This document shows positions 26,385 to 35,457 of a stretch of DNA of 64,000 bases, piece after piece (positions within the stretch are counted from its first letter, which is position 1; each line of letters opens with the position of its first letter). The position numbers and the translations under genes are program-made. The notes under the pieces were generated by a model that ran no database searches, was not told the origin of the DNA, and saw nothing but the letters and a program-made list of their open reading frames with translations. Source of the stretch: Chryseobacterium viscerum (lineage in GTDB: Bacteria; Bacteroidota; Bacteroidia; Flavobacteriales; Weeksellaceae); assembly GCF_025949665.1 (NCBI RefSeq), contig NZ_JAPDFT010000001.1, forward strand, positions 1,054,001 to 1,118,000, read 5' to 3'.

Positions 26385-26610
26385 CCATATTAAGTTTCAT
26401 ATTTTTTATATTTTTTTTACAGATTCAAAATCCATAAAACTTAGTATCTGGATCTATTGTTTGAAAAAACATGGATGTAATTTAGATTACTTTTTATTTT
26501 CATTAGCCTCTTACTTATGTGAGAGGTTTTCCGGGATTTGAAAATATAAGGATGGTAATTGGACCAGATATTGATAGACTAAGATTGAATGTTTGAAAAA
26601 TATAAAAAAT

Positions 26611-26688
26611 ATGCAGACTTGGTATATCATTATTACAGTGTTTACAACAGCTGTACATATTTTAATCCCTCAAAAGGTTCAGAAATAA
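26611..26688 (+). CDS. Possible 25-residue membrane peptide
   Basis: An ATG at 26611 opens a 25-codon frame, MQTWYIIITVFTTAVHILIP plus five residues, that ends one base before the MaoC gene start. It would form one hydrophobic helix. The tight spacing could indicate translational coupling, but AT-rich leaders give such frames by chance. Confidence 0.25.
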   Translation: MQTWYIIITVFTTAVHILIPQKVQK

Positions 26689-26689
26689 T

Positions 26690-27148
26690 ATGATTATTAT
26701 TAATAATTTTAATGAGTATAAGTCTTTTGAAGGACAAATGATAGGAGTTTCTGACTGGCATACAATACATCAGGATCAGATCAACAGATTTGCAGATGCT
26801 ACTTTAGATGATCAGTGGATTCATACAGATCAGGAAAGGGCAGAAAATGAAGGCCCTTTTAAATCAACTATTGCTCATGGTTATTTAACATTATCATTGA
26901 TTCCTTATCTCTGGAAACAGATTGCAGATGTTCGGAATGTAAAAATGGAAATCAATTACGGAATAGAGAACCTTAAATTCGGAGATGCTGTTCCTGTAAA
27001 CAGTGAGGTAAGGCTGCAGGCGACGGTAAAATCAGTAATCAATCTCAAGGGAACTGTAAAAGCAGTCGTTGAAGCTAAACTGCTGATTAAAGATCATATA
27101 AAACCTGCCTATACAGGTGATGTCGTTTTCCTTTATCATTTTTTCTGA
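26690..27148 (+). CDS. MaoC-like dehydratase
   Basis: A 152-residue hot-dog-fold protein of the MaoC / R-specific enoyl-CoA hydratase family. It shows the family helix INRFADATLDDQWIHTDQER and the hydratase motif STIAHGYLTLSLIPYL, with D and H in the usual catalytic spacing. It hydrates trans-2-enoyl-CoA to 3-hydroxyacyl-CoA in the cytoplasm. No fatty-acid oxidation gene is adjacent, so the acyl substrate is open. It is a single-gene unit. Confidence 0.92.
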   Translation: MIIINNFNEYKSFEGQMIGVSDWHTIHQDQINRFADATLDDQWIHTDQERAENEGPFKSTIAHGYLTLSLIPYLWKQIADVRNVKMEINYGIENLKFGDAVPVNSEVRLQATVKSVINLKGTVKAVVEAKLLIKDHIKPAYTGDVVFLYHFF

Positions 27149-27287
27149 TACAAAATTTAAAAAATTAACCTGTTAACTTAATTAGTGTTAGTGTTTTATG
27201 AATAAAAAGCATCATTGATTTCAATGACACTTTTAAGTTTTTGTTATCTGTTCTACGGCTTATTATAAAACAGTTATCTATGTATTT

Positions 27288-28250
27288 TTACAATGACAGC
27301 ACTATTTTGCCCAATAAAGGTCTGTCCCGTTTTGAATCCTCTATTCTTTGATGGGCACTTTTAATATCTTCAAACGGGTAGATACTGTCTATAACAGGCT
27401 TTACCTGTCCGGTTTCGATGAGCTGGGTAATATGATGGAGTTCATCTCTGCTTTGTCTGGTAAAAACGAAATGATACGTCGCATTTTTTTCCCAGGCGTG
27501 GATGAGGTTTTGTGGCCGGGCAATGTCAACCAGGCTTACAACAGTACCATAATCAGCTAAAGCAAGAGGGCTGTCTGAGAGCGTGTTTCCTCCCACGGTA
27601 TCAATGATGACATCAACACCTCTTCCCCTGGTATGAGTTTGTATTTTTTCAATCCAATTTTCTTTATGATGGTCAATAACTACATCTGCTCCAAGATGCC
27701 GAAGCTTTCCATGTAAGCTGCTCTGCCCTGTAGTGTACACATAGGCACCTAATGATTTGGCCACCTGTATGGCGAGTGAGCCAACACCTCCTGCACCTCC
27801 AAGGATGAGAATGCTGTCTCCTTTTTTTAATTGGGCACGTACCACAATCATTTCCCATACCGTTCCTCCAATAAGCGGAATAGCTGCCGCTTCCTCATAG
27901 CTTAGGTTATTGGGCATTCCTGATAATGAGGATTCTTCAGTAAGGTGATATTCAGAATAGCTGCCCGAACCTCCAAAACGTGGGGAATAATAGACTTTAT
28001 CGCCAGGTTTCCATTTTTGTACGGCTTCACCTACTGCAATAACATCACCGGCAATATCATGACCGGTTATAATGGGTAATTCAAACAGGGACGCATAATC
28101 TCCGCGTCTTACCTGATAATCCAGAGGATTTACAGAAGCAGCCTTTACTTTTACCAATACCTGAAAAGGATTTGTGATAGAAGGAACGGGCATTTCCGTT
28201 ACCTCCAGAACTTCCGGTCCACCATAGTTTTTAATGACAATTGCTTTCAT
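27288..28250 (-). CDS. Quinone oxidoreductase-type NADP-dependent dehydrogenase
   Basis: A 320-residue medium-chain dehydrogenase/reductase of the QOR branch. The N-terminal GroES-like domain starts MKAIVIKNYGGPEVLEV and contains GHDIAGDVIAVGEAVQ; the nucleotide motif is LGGAGGVGSLAIQVAKSLGA. The structural and catalytic zinc cysteines of alcohol dehydrogenases are absent, as expected for QOR. It lies 45 bases downstream of the alpha/beta hydrolase on the same strand, and both face a divergent LysR gene, so the three likely form a small regulated detoxification unit. Confidence 0.9.
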   Translation of the reverse strand: MKAIVIKNYGGPEVLEVTEMPVPSITNPFQVLVKVKAASVNPLDYQVRRGDYASLFELPIITGHDIAGDVIAVGEAVQKWKPGDKVYYSPRFGGSGSYSEYHLTEESSLSGMPNNLSYEEAAAIPLIGGTVWEMIVVRAQLKKGDSILILGGAGGVGSLAIQVAKSLGAYVYTTGQSSLHGKLRHLGADVVIDHHKENWIEKIQTHTRGRGVDVIIDTVGGNTLSDSPLALADYGTVVSLVDIARPQNLIHAWEKNATYHFVFTRQSRDELHHITQLIETGQVKPVIDSIYPFEDIKSAHQRIEDSKRDRPLLGKIVLSL

Positions 28251-28295
28251 AATTAAATATTTCGCTTACTTTTTAATAGTTTAAAACTTACTTGG

Positions 28296-29273
28296 CTATT
28301 GGGGCAATGTCCCCATAAATTCAAATATTTCAGCACCTATTTCTTCAACGTTTGTTTCCAGAGCAAAGTGTCCTGTATCATAGAACTTTAATTTCGCATC
28401 CGGCAGATCTCTTTTATAGGCTTCGGCTCCTGCAGGGAGGAAATACGGATCGTTGTTTCCCCATACCAGTAACAGCTTCGGTTGGTGTTTTCTAAAATAT
28501 TCATGGAATTTCGGATATAAGGCTACATTGGTTCTGTAATCTTTTACTAAGTCAAGCTGTATATCTATATTACCAGGTCTGTCAAGAAATTTCTGGTCGA
28601 GAGTGTAGGATTCAGGTGCAATTAAAGAAGGATCAGAAACGCCATGATAATATTGAAACATGGTGGCTTCTTTAGAAACAAAGTCTTTGAGGGCAAGGCG
28701 GTTTGCCTGTGATGGGTCTTTCCAGTATTTCTGTATAGGATTCCATTCTTTGCTTAACCCTTCTTCATAGGCATTTCCGTTTTGAGAGACAATCCCGGTG
28801 ATCTTTTCAGGATTATTCATGGCAAGGCGTAAACCTACCGGAGCACCATAATCAAAAATATAAACCGCAAAACGTTTCATTTCAAGTTGATCTACAAATG
28901 CCTGTACAGTTTCTGCAAGATGATCAAAGGTGTAAGAGAACTGCTGATGATCCGGAGCATCAGAATACCCAAAACCAGGCAGATCCGGAGCAATGACATG
29001 GTATTTTTTACTCAGTATAGGAATCAGGTTCCTGAACATATGGGAAGAGGTAGGGTAGCCGTGCAGAAGAAGTATTGTAGGAGCGTTGGCAGGGCCTGCT
29101 TCTCTGTAAAACAGATTTAAATCATTTACCTTGATGTTGCGATAGTGGATAGGATGGTTTTCCATAATGTGATGGTTTAATGTTAATTTTTGATTGGTTT
29201 GAGCCATTGTCATATTGTTTACAAGCAAGCCAAACGAGAGGGCTGCAATGAATGGTCTGAATATTATTTTCAT
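28296..29273 (-). CDS. Exported alpha/beta hydrolase, haloalkane dehalogenase/epoxide hydrolase type
   Basis: A 325-residue alpha/beta hydrolase with an N-terminal signal sequence (FIAALSFGLLVNNMTMAQ). HGYPTSSHMF supplies the oxyanion HGxP motif, the nucleophile elbow is IFDYGAPVG with aspartate in place of serine, NNDPYFLP carries the acid and GHFALE the histidine. An Asp nucleophile is the mark of epoxide hydrolases and haloalkane dehalogenases. The in-frame ATG at MENHPIHYRN gives a cytosolic form, so export is not certain. It is cotranscribed with the quinone oxidoreductase and divergent from a LysR gene. Confidence 0.88.
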   Translation of the reverse strand: MKIIFRPFIAALSFGLLVNNMTMAQTNQKLTLNHHIMENHPIHYRNIKVNDLNLFYREAGPANAPTILLLHGYPTSSHMFRNLIPILSKKYHVIAPDLPGFGYSDAPDHQQFSYTFDHLAETVQAFVDQLEMKRFAVYIFDYGAPVGLRLAMNNPEKITGIVSQNGNAYEEGLSKEWNPIQKYWKDPSQANRLALKDFVSKEATMFQYYHGVSDPSLIAPESYTLDQKFLDRPGNIDIQLDLVKDYRTNVALYPKFHEYFRKHQPKLLLVWGNNDPYFLPAGAEAYKRDLPDAKLKFYDTGHFALETNVEEIGAEIFEFMGTLPQ

Positions 29274-29367
29274 TTATTTTTTTTGATAGTCCAAAATTAA
29301 TACGGATATTTGATTACTGAAAACGATTAATTGTAATCAGTGTAATCACTTATAATGATTAATTGGG

Positions 29368-30234
29368 ATGAACATAAACGATTTGAAAATATTTGAAGCC
29401 GTGGCAGAAAGTGGCAGTTTTACAAAAGCAGCTTCCATGATGTTTACGGTTCAGTCGAATGTTACGGCAAGAATAAAAAGTCTTGAAGATGAATTTAATA
29501 CTAAGCTTTTCTCACGTACTTCCCGAAAAGTAGAACTTACTTCCGAAGGCATGATCCTGATGCAGTATTCTAAACAGATTCAGCATTTGGTAGAAGAAGC
29601 AAAGAATAATATTCTGAGCGGTGAAAACATCAGAGGATGTCTGAAAATAGGCTGTATAGAAACAACGATGGCATTAAAGGTTCCTGAAATCCTTAATACG
29701 TTTGATGAGAAATATCCAGGCATTGAACTGGAGTTTAAATCAGACACCAGAGATTCAGTACTTTCCGGTGTTTTGGAGTATAACCTTGATGCAGCTTTTG
29801 TTTCTGCTCCTGTAAATGCTAAAGGACTGGAGAAAATCTGTATTAAAGAAGAACAGCTTGTGATTCTTACCTCATCAAAAGGCCCGAACCTGCAGACACT
29901 CATCGTGAATGAACCACTGAAGATAGTAGTATTCGATGAAGGCTGTATTTTCAGAGAAAGGTTAGAATCCTGGTTAAGCCATAAGGGAATCCTGAACTAT
30001 AAAAGCACCACCCTGAATTCTATTGAGGGTGTCATTAATTTCGTAGAAGCAGGGTTGGGAATCAGTATACTGCCGGAAGAAATTGTTTCCAAATACTACG
30101 CAGGAAGAGACATTAAGACTTATGGACTGAATAAGCAGCTGGGAACCATGAATACCATTCTTGTTTTCAGAAAAGATGGTCCGCAGTCGAGGGCTTTACA
30201 GTGCTTTATTGACATGCATGCGCAACTATTATAA
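29368..30234 (+). CDS. LysR-family transcriptional regulator
   Basis: A 288-residue LysR regulator: the winged HTH is at residues 1-60 (LKIFEAVAESGSFTKAA and SNVTARIKSLEDEFNTKLF), followed by a periplasmic-binding-like effector domain. It is divergent from the hydrolase/oxidoreductase pair with a 94-base gap. LysR proteins usually control the divergent neighbour, so it probably senses a substrate of that pair. Its own stop codon lies five bases from the stop of the convergent serine hydrolase. Confidence 0.93.
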   Translation: MNINDLKIFEAVAESGSFTKAASMMFTVQSNVTARIKSLEDEFNTKLFSRTSRKVELTSEGMILMQYSKQIQHLVEEAKNNILSGENIRGCLKIGCIETTMALKVPEILNTFDEKYPGIELEFKSDTRDSVLSGVLEYNLDAAFVSAPVNAKGLEKICIKEEQLVILTSSKGPNLQTLIVNEPLKIVVFDEGCIFRERLESWLSHKGILNYKSTTLNSIEGVINFVEAGLGISILPEEIVSKYYAGRDIKTYGLNKQLGTMNTILVFRKDGPQSRALQCFIDMHAQLL

Positions 30235-30238
30235 TCTA

Positions 30239-31303
30239 TTACAATTTGTTTTTGATTTCAGGAAGCGTAATTTCTTTGTTATAAAGCAGATTAACTATAT
30301 TTTTTATAAAATCCTCCTTTTTAATCCGTTCTCCATTGGTATCATAAGCGATGGAGATATCTGCCTCTTTATTATAGATAAGAATAGCGTGTGATCCTAA
30401 GGTATCACCGCCATGACCATAAAATGTAATACCGTCAAAATCCCAGATTGCCATTCCTCTTCCCCAATTTTCTTTTCCCAATACAGGTTCCATCAGTTTC
30501 AGTGTTTCTTTTTTCAGAATAACATTATGGAATAAACTGTTGATGAAAATATTCAGATCATAAGGCGTTGAAGAGATGTCACCCACACCAATTACATTGA
30601 GAAAGTCTATTTCCTTTTTCAGCATATTCCAGGAATTGTTTTCATAACGATAAGGCAGAAATATATTTTTTTGATTCGCCTGGAAAGAAGCTGAATTTTT
30701 TAATTGGAGGGGTTTTAGAATTTCTGAACGAACTATTTTGTGAAACGTTTTTTTATATTTTTGTTCAAGAATTTTCGTTAAAAGGTAATAAGCAGAATTG
30801 GAATAAGCAACCTTTTCACCCGGCTCAAAACTCTTCCCTTGTTTTATAATGAGATCCATAATTTCTTTGTCACTTACTTTTTCGGTTACCCATACTTCCC
30901 CATCTCTCACCACATAGCTTCCCAGTCCGCTGGTATGCTCTAGTAAATTTTTAATAGTTATTTTATCTGAATTGATAATTTCAGGATAAAACTCAGAAAG
31001 TTTATTATTGAGATTCAGTTTATTTTCTTCAATTAACTTGAAAATTAAAACAGCTGTAATCATTTTGGTAACAGAGCCTACCTGATATTTAGTATCCTTA
31101 TTATAAGTTAATTGCGGGATGTTTTTTTGTCCGAAATTTTTAGAATAGACTTCTTTACCATTTTTGAAAATCGAGAGACTGCCCACTCCCAGATTATTAT
31201 TTTCAATATAATTAAAGTAATGATCTAATTTTTCCGGGTTGATGGTTTGTGAAAAAAGATAATTGGAAATAAGAATAAGCAGTAATGTAATTTTAATGTT
31301 CAT
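30239..31303 (-). CDS. Exported serine hydrolase, class C beta-lactamase fold
   Basis: A serine hydrolase of about 354 residues with a signal peptide (ITLLLILISNYLFSQ). Nucleophile motif S-V-T-K in YQVGSVTKMITAV; second motif Y-S-N in KVAYSNSAYYLLTKIL; third motif HGG in YGHGGDTLGSHA. The ATG at 31303 is preferred over 31327 because it sits right at the signal peptide. Substrate unknown: D-amino-acid peptidase, esterase or PBP-like functions are all found in this fold. Monocistronic, convergent with the LysR gene. Confidence 0.87.
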   Translation of the reverse strand: MNIKITLLLILISNYLFSQTINPEKLDHYFNYIENNNLGVGSLSIFKNGKEVYSKNFGQKNIPQLTYNKDTKYQVGSVTKMITAVLIFKLIEENKLNLNNKLSEFYPEIINSDKITIKNLLEHTSGLGSYVVRDGEVWVTEKVSDKEIMDLIIKQGKSFEPGEKVAYSNSAYYLLTKILEQKYKKTFHKIVRSEILKPLQLKNSASFQANQKNIFLPYRYENNSWNMLKKEIDFLNVIGVGDISSTPYDLNIFINSLFHNVILKKETLKLMEPVLGKENWGRGMAIWDFDGITFYGHGGDTLGSHAILIYNKEADISIAYDTNGERIKKEDFIKNIVNLLYNKEITLPEIKNKL

Positions 31304-31525
31304 GATGAGTTTTTGTGGGTTAGTCATTTATAAAACAACCGGATGGGTAAGAATATTACATATGATGATGTTTTTGTCCTCCAAAACTCAGTTAAGTGTT
31401 TAAAGCTCTTGTGGTTTTGTTTCAACTTAAAGATCCTCAATTCGCCTACAAAGGTCTGCGATTAGACTACAATTTCAGGAGACAGGCTTTATAATTTTGC
31501 TTTATCAAAAAAACATTTTAAAATT

Positions 31526-32356
31526 ATGATACAGCAAAATAGAATCTGGTTTATCACCGGAGCATCAAGAGGTTTCGGACGCATCTGGACAGAAGCAGCA
31601 TTGGAACGTGGTGACAAAGTGGTGGCCACCGCAAGAAAACTGGAAAGCATTGCCGATTTTAAAGAGAAATATGGTGATAACGTACTTACTTTAGCATTGG
31701 ATGTTACGAATCCTGAGCAGGTAAAAGAAGCCGTACATAAAGCCCACCAGCATTTCGGAAAGCTGGATATTGTACTGAACAACGCAGGATATTCGCTGGT
31801 AGGAACCATAGAAGAGGCGGGTGCAGATGAAATCCGTGCTTTATATGAAACCAATATTCTTGGTCCCGTAAGTGTTATTAAGGCGGTATTGCCAATCATG
31901 AGAGAGCAGGGATACGGGCATATTCTGGGGACTTCAAGTAATCTCGGACACGTTACATTACCCGTCATTGGGTATTACAGTTCTTCCAAATGGGCTTTTG
32001 AAGCAATCCATGAGAGTCTTGCAGAAGAGATTAAGCAATTCGGGATAAAGGTAACCATTATAGAACCGGGAGCGTATGCTACAGAATTTGGAAGTCAGGA
32101 CTCACTGAAGTTTTCTCAGAACATGGAGGTGTACAATGACTTTAAAACAGAATTTATAAAGACCATTCAGTCTTATGAGAAAGGAGATCCTAAAGCGACA
32201 CCAGAAGCGCTCTTTAAAATGGTAGATGCTGAAAATCCACCGTTGCGCTTTCATCTGGGAAGTCATAATCTTCCTTTGGTGAAGTCTGTATATGCAGAAA
32301 GAATCAATCTTTGGGAAGCCTGGGATGAAGTTTCCAGTGCAGCGCAGGGATCATAG
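31526..32356 (+). CDS. Short-chain dehydrogenase/reductase
   Basis: A 276-residue SDR oxidoreductase. The Rossmann motif TGASRGFG is at residues 11-18, NNAG is in VLNNAGYSLVG, and the catalytic Y-x3-K is in YYSSSKWAFEAIHE. It is followed 62 bases downstream by an AraC-type regulator on the same strand, which may control it. The substrate is unknown. Confidence 0.92.
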   Translation: MIQQNRIWFITGASRGFGRIWTEAALERGDKVVATARKLESIADFKEKYGDNVLTLALDVTNPEQVKEAVHKAHQHFGKLDIVLNNAGYSLVGTIEEAGADEIRALYETNILGPVSVIKAVLPIMREQGYGHILGTSSNLGHVTLPVIGYYSSSKWAFEAIHESLAEEIKQFGIKVTIIEPGAYATEFGSQDSLKFSQNMEVYNDFKTEFIKTIQSYEKGDPKATPEALFKMVDAENPPLRFHLGSHNLPLVKSVYAERINLWEAWDEVSSAAQGS

Positions 32357-32366
32357 CAAACAGTAA

Positions 32367-32397
32367 CAGCCGGTTATACAATTATAGCCGGTTTTTC
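32367..32397 (+). terminator. Terminator after the SDR gene
   Basis: The inverted repeat CCGGTTATA / TATAGCCGG is followed by a short T run. It lies 14 bases past the SDR stop codon and before the AraC gene. Confidence 0.55.
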
Positions 32398-32417
32398 GTA
32401 CCTTTAAAATACCAATT

Positions 32418-33338
32418 ATGAAAAAGACAGATCAAACTCCGTTCAAATTTGAATCGTTATCAGAGGCCAGCCGGTTTTTCGGACTGCCAACCCCCAAGCA
32501 TCCACTCATCAGCTTAATGAATGGGGCACATAATCTGGTGGCAACAGATAAATTGTCTCAAAAACATGTGTTGAGTTTCTATAAAATATCCTATAAACCC
32601 AAACTGGAAGGCAGAATAGAATATGGACAAGGCTACTACGATTTTAATGAAGGCGGACTGCTCTTTGCAGCACCCGGCCAGGTGATAGGAGGGAACGGAA
32701 ACAGTGATACCGTTTGTTCACAATATTCTCTGCTCATTCATCCTGACTTCTTTCTGGGATATCCCATCGCCAGGAAGATCAGGCAATATGGTTTTTTCTC
32801 CTATTCTACGAAAGAAACCCTGCACCTTTCTGAAGAAGAAAAAAATACGGTGCTTTCTATCTTTAATTTTATTGAGTCTGAACTCAACAGCCGTATTGAC
32901 GACTTCAGCCATGATGTGATGATCTCTCAGATAGAACTGCTTCTTACCTATGCCAACCGTTTTTATAAACGCCAGTTTATCACCCGTAAAGCAACCAGCA
33001 GCAGCCTACTGCAAAAATTTGAAGATTTGCTGGATGGATATTTTAAAGATGAAATGTCTCTTAATAAGGGAATACCCACGGTCAGTTATTTTGCAGAAAA
33101 TCTCCATCTTTCACCCAGTTACTTAAGCGATATGCTGCGTTCCTTAACGGGGCAGAGTACCCAGCAGCATATTCATGATAAACTGATCAGCGAGGCAAAG
33201 GAAATGCTTTCCACCACCAGCCTGTCTGTAAGTGAAGTGGCATATGCACTGGGGTTTGAGCATTCCCAGTCGTTCAGTAATTTATTTAAAACAAAAACCA
33301 AGCTTTCTCCTTTGGAATTCAGGAAGTCTTTCAATTAA
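32418..33338 (+). CDS. AraC-family transcriptional regulator
   Basis: A 306-residue regulator with an N-terminal cupin-like sensing half (about 1-180) and a C-terminal double HTH (about 200-305): YFAENLHLSPSYLSDMLRSL and SVSEVAYALGFEHSQSFSNL with KTKTKLSPLEFRKS. Of the AraC type common in flavobacteria next to redox enzymes. It lies directly after the SDR gene; the likely target is that gene or itself. Confidence 0.92.
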   Translation: MKKTDQTPFKFESLSEASRFFGLPTPKHPLISLMNGAHNLVATDKLSQKHVLSFYKISYKPKLEGRIEYGQGYYDFNEGGLLFAAPGQVIGGNGNSDTVCSQYSLLIHPDFFLGYPIARKIRQYGFFSYSTKETLHLSEEEKNTVLSIFNFIESELNSRIDDFSHDVMISQIELLLTYANRFYKRQFITRKATSSSLLQKFEDLLDGYFKDEMSLNKGIPTVSYFAENLHLSPSYLSDMLRSLTGQSTQQHIHDKLISEAKEMLSTTSLSVSEVAYALGFEHSQSFSNLFKTKTKLSPLEFRKSFN

Positions 33339-33362
33339 TGTTTTGATTTATTTGGGATTAAA

Positions 33363-33851
33363 TTAACGGTCAAGTCTGTAAATAAATTCCTCAATCTCCG
33401 TTTGTCTGGCATTGGCAAAGCCTTTATCTGTACCTACTTTTATAAAACCACAGTTTTCCAGCACCTTTTGCGAACCCAGATTATCAAAGGCAACCCGTCC
33501 AAAAATAGGCCTTGTGGTTTCAAGGGTGAGAAAATCTTTCAATGCTGTTGTGGCAACCCTTTTTCCCCAAAAAGGCTTATCAATCCAATAGGTGATTTCT
33601 GCATCCCCTTCCATGATAAATTTGGCAATGCTTCCGGCGATCTCATTACCTGCCATAATTGTCTGATTGTTAATGGTGGGATCAGCCAGCAATCTTGTAA
33701 ATTTCGCCAGATAGGCTTCTTTATCGGTGGAATCTTTTGACATAAAGGCTGCCAGATGCCTGGCTTCAGGCTCAAGCTGAAATTCAAAAAGGATATCCAG
33801 ATCCGCTACTGTGGTTGGTCTGAGTTGTATTTCATAACTACTGTTTTTCAT
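33363..33851 (-). CDS. GNAT-family N-acetyltransferase
   Basis: A 162-residue acetyltransferase of the RimJ/RimL type: an N-terminal QLRPTTVADLDILFEFQLEP strand-helix, a central ITYWIDKPFWGKRVATTAL acetyl-CoA loop and a C-terminal FDNLGSQKVLENCGFIKVG motif. It acts in the cytoplasm on an unknown amine. Convergent with the AraC gene, 24 bases between stops. Confidence 0.9.
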   Translation of the reverse strand: MKNSSYEIQLRPTTVADLDILFEFQLEPEARHLAAFMSKDSTDKEAYLAKFTRLLADPTINNQTIMAGNEIAGSIAKFIMEGDAEITYWIDKPFWGKRVATTALKDFLTLETTRPIFGRVAFDNLGSQKVLENCGFIKVGTDKGFANARQTEIEEFIYRLDR

Positions 33852-34020
33852 GTTAATGGATGTGTTGGTTGATCTTCAAATATAAAACTTATTTAAGCTT
33901 TTCACACAGTAGCCTGATCTTTAAATCTGAGAAAAAATCAAAGATTTTTAAAAACTTATGTGTACCTATTCTTCACAAGGATATCACAGATTTTCACAGA
34001 TGTTTGTGGTTTTATAACCT

Positions 34021-34510
34021 TTACCCCCCCCTCGGAAGCCCCTCGAGCCACTAATACAAGGGGTTAGACCCTCTTTGATAAGTTCCTCGAGCCCCTTGTG
34101 TAACACCCTTTACCCCCTTATACAACCCCCTATACCCCCTTACCCAAGGGGGTAGATCTCCTTACTTAAGAGGCTGGAGACACTTCCTCAAGGGGGTAGA
34201 GGCTGTTCGGAAGACCCTGGAGAGGGTATGATAAGTGGGTAGAGCCCCTTAGATAACGGTCTGGAGGTGGTTTATAGGTTTCAGGACACACTTGTATCAT
34301 TGTCGATATACACTTATCTAAGTGTCTGCAGACAGTTCTTTAAGTGGTGAGAGCGACCAGGGAAGAAGCTGAAGATATTTCTGTAAGTGGCTCCGGACAC
34401 TTGGGTAAGTGTTGCAGATTACTTTTGAAGGGGGTGCAGACAGTTTGGAAAATACTTCCGGATACTTATGGAAATGTCCGGAGGCTCTTTGAAAGTTCCT
34501 TGAGCCTTTG
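34021..34510. repeat. Tandem array of about 22 diverged 21-22-bp units
   Basis: From about 34036 to 34510 the sequence can be cut into roughly 22 consecutive units of 21-22 bases, nearly all starting AAG (for example AAGGGGGTAGATCTCCTT, AAGAGGCTGGAGACACTT, AAGTGTCTGCAGACAGTT, AAGTGGCTCCGGACACTT). Unit sequence varies much but the period holds, and many units are self-complementary (AAGTG...CACTT, ACCCTGGAGAGGGT). It is GC-rich for this genome, noncoding and lies between a GNAT and a secreted-protein gene. Origin and role are unknown. Confidence 0.8.
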
Positions 34511-34553
34511 TATTTGAATTCTATGTTTTTATGAAAGCGCTGAACCAGCATGG

Positions 34554-35234
34554 TTAATAATACTCAAATACTCTTTCTGTTTTTTGTTGTATTGCTCCCT
34601 GATCATCTACTAATTCTTCATAAATGGAGTTGGCTTGCGGATCAAGCTTTACATCTTTATAAATGAGCTTAGATTTTTTTTGCTTAGTGGCATCTTCAAG
34701 AAGGGTTTCACTTCTCATTTCATTGATGTAGGTGTAGAAAATAGTACTGTTAACCGGGGTTTCAAAGAAATTTCCGGTTTCTTCTGTTCTTATAAGACGG
34801 TTATTTTTGTCAAAATAAAACAGCTTGCTAAGGGATATATTGTGAGCAGAATCCTTTGAAACTCTTTTGTACAGAGAATCCGAAACTTTTTCAAAATAGC
34901 CTGTAGTTTCTATCTTCTTATTGCCAGGATTAAAGGCTTCAAAATAGCGTTTGGCTTTGTCCTTTGAATTATAAGTGATGATCTTATTGATAGATCTTTC
35001 CTGAGAAGGTCCACTTCCGATAGCATTGTAATATTCTATTTTTGTCAGAAAACCCTCTTTGTCATAATAGGAAATGTTTTTATAGCTGTTCTCCGGTGAA
35101 TAAGTGGTGATCTCTGTGATGGTTTTGGGATGCCCAAAATAGTTAGAAAACTTCAGGTCATTAATGATAGATTTTTCCTGACCACTTACAAGAGCATATA
35201 ACAGAATAAACAGATAGCTAAGTTTTGTTTTCAT
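34554..35234 (-). CDS. Exported protein of unknown function
   Basis: A protein of about 226 residues with a short signal peptide (MKTKLSYLFILLYALVSGQ). The mature region has repeating turns such as SYYDKEGFLTKIEYYN and LFYFDKNNRLIRTEE, which resemble YD/RHS-like or MORN-type beta hairpins of secreted flavobacterial proteins. The ATG at 35234 is preferred to the one at 35276, since it is followed by the signal peptide. It borders the AT-rich operon at 35.4-41.4 kb. No function can be assigned. Confidence 0.65.
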   Translation of the reverse strand: MKTKLSYLFILLYALVSGQEKSIINDLKFSNYFGHPKTITEITTYSPENSYKNISYYDKEGFLTKIEYYNAIGSGPSQERSINKIITYNSKDKAKRYFEAFNPGNKKIETTGYFEKVSDSLYKRVSKDSAHNISLSKLFYFDKNNRLIRTEETGNFFETPVNSTIFYTYINEMRSETLLEDATKQKKSKLIYKDVKLDPQANSIYEELVDDQGAIQQKTERVFEYY

Positions 35235-35457
35235 ATGGTAAGGGTTGGGGTGTTCTATAATTTCGATAAGTCTCAAATATAGGTAACTCTTTTCAATAGT
35301 GAAAAGAGAATAGGTTTATTAGGTCTTGCATATTTAAATCATATTGTTGTTAGAATGTTTGATTTATAATATTAATACTATACGAAAGGATTCGTTGGTG
35401 AACGAGGTGAAAGAAGTGAAAGAAATATTATGACAGTATTCCATAGGCTCTTTGTAT

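Noticed and set aside
26356..26541. 61-codon frame after the cold-shock gene
   Set aside because: It begins inside the csp terminator hairpin and has AT-driven composition.
34021..34510. CRISPR array
   Set aside because: Units are 21-22 bases with no constant repeat and no spacers, and no cas gene is near.
34318..34551. 77-codon minus-strand frame through the tandem array
   Set aside because: It runs across 22-bp units whose period is not a multiple of three and has no family features; it is a chance frame.
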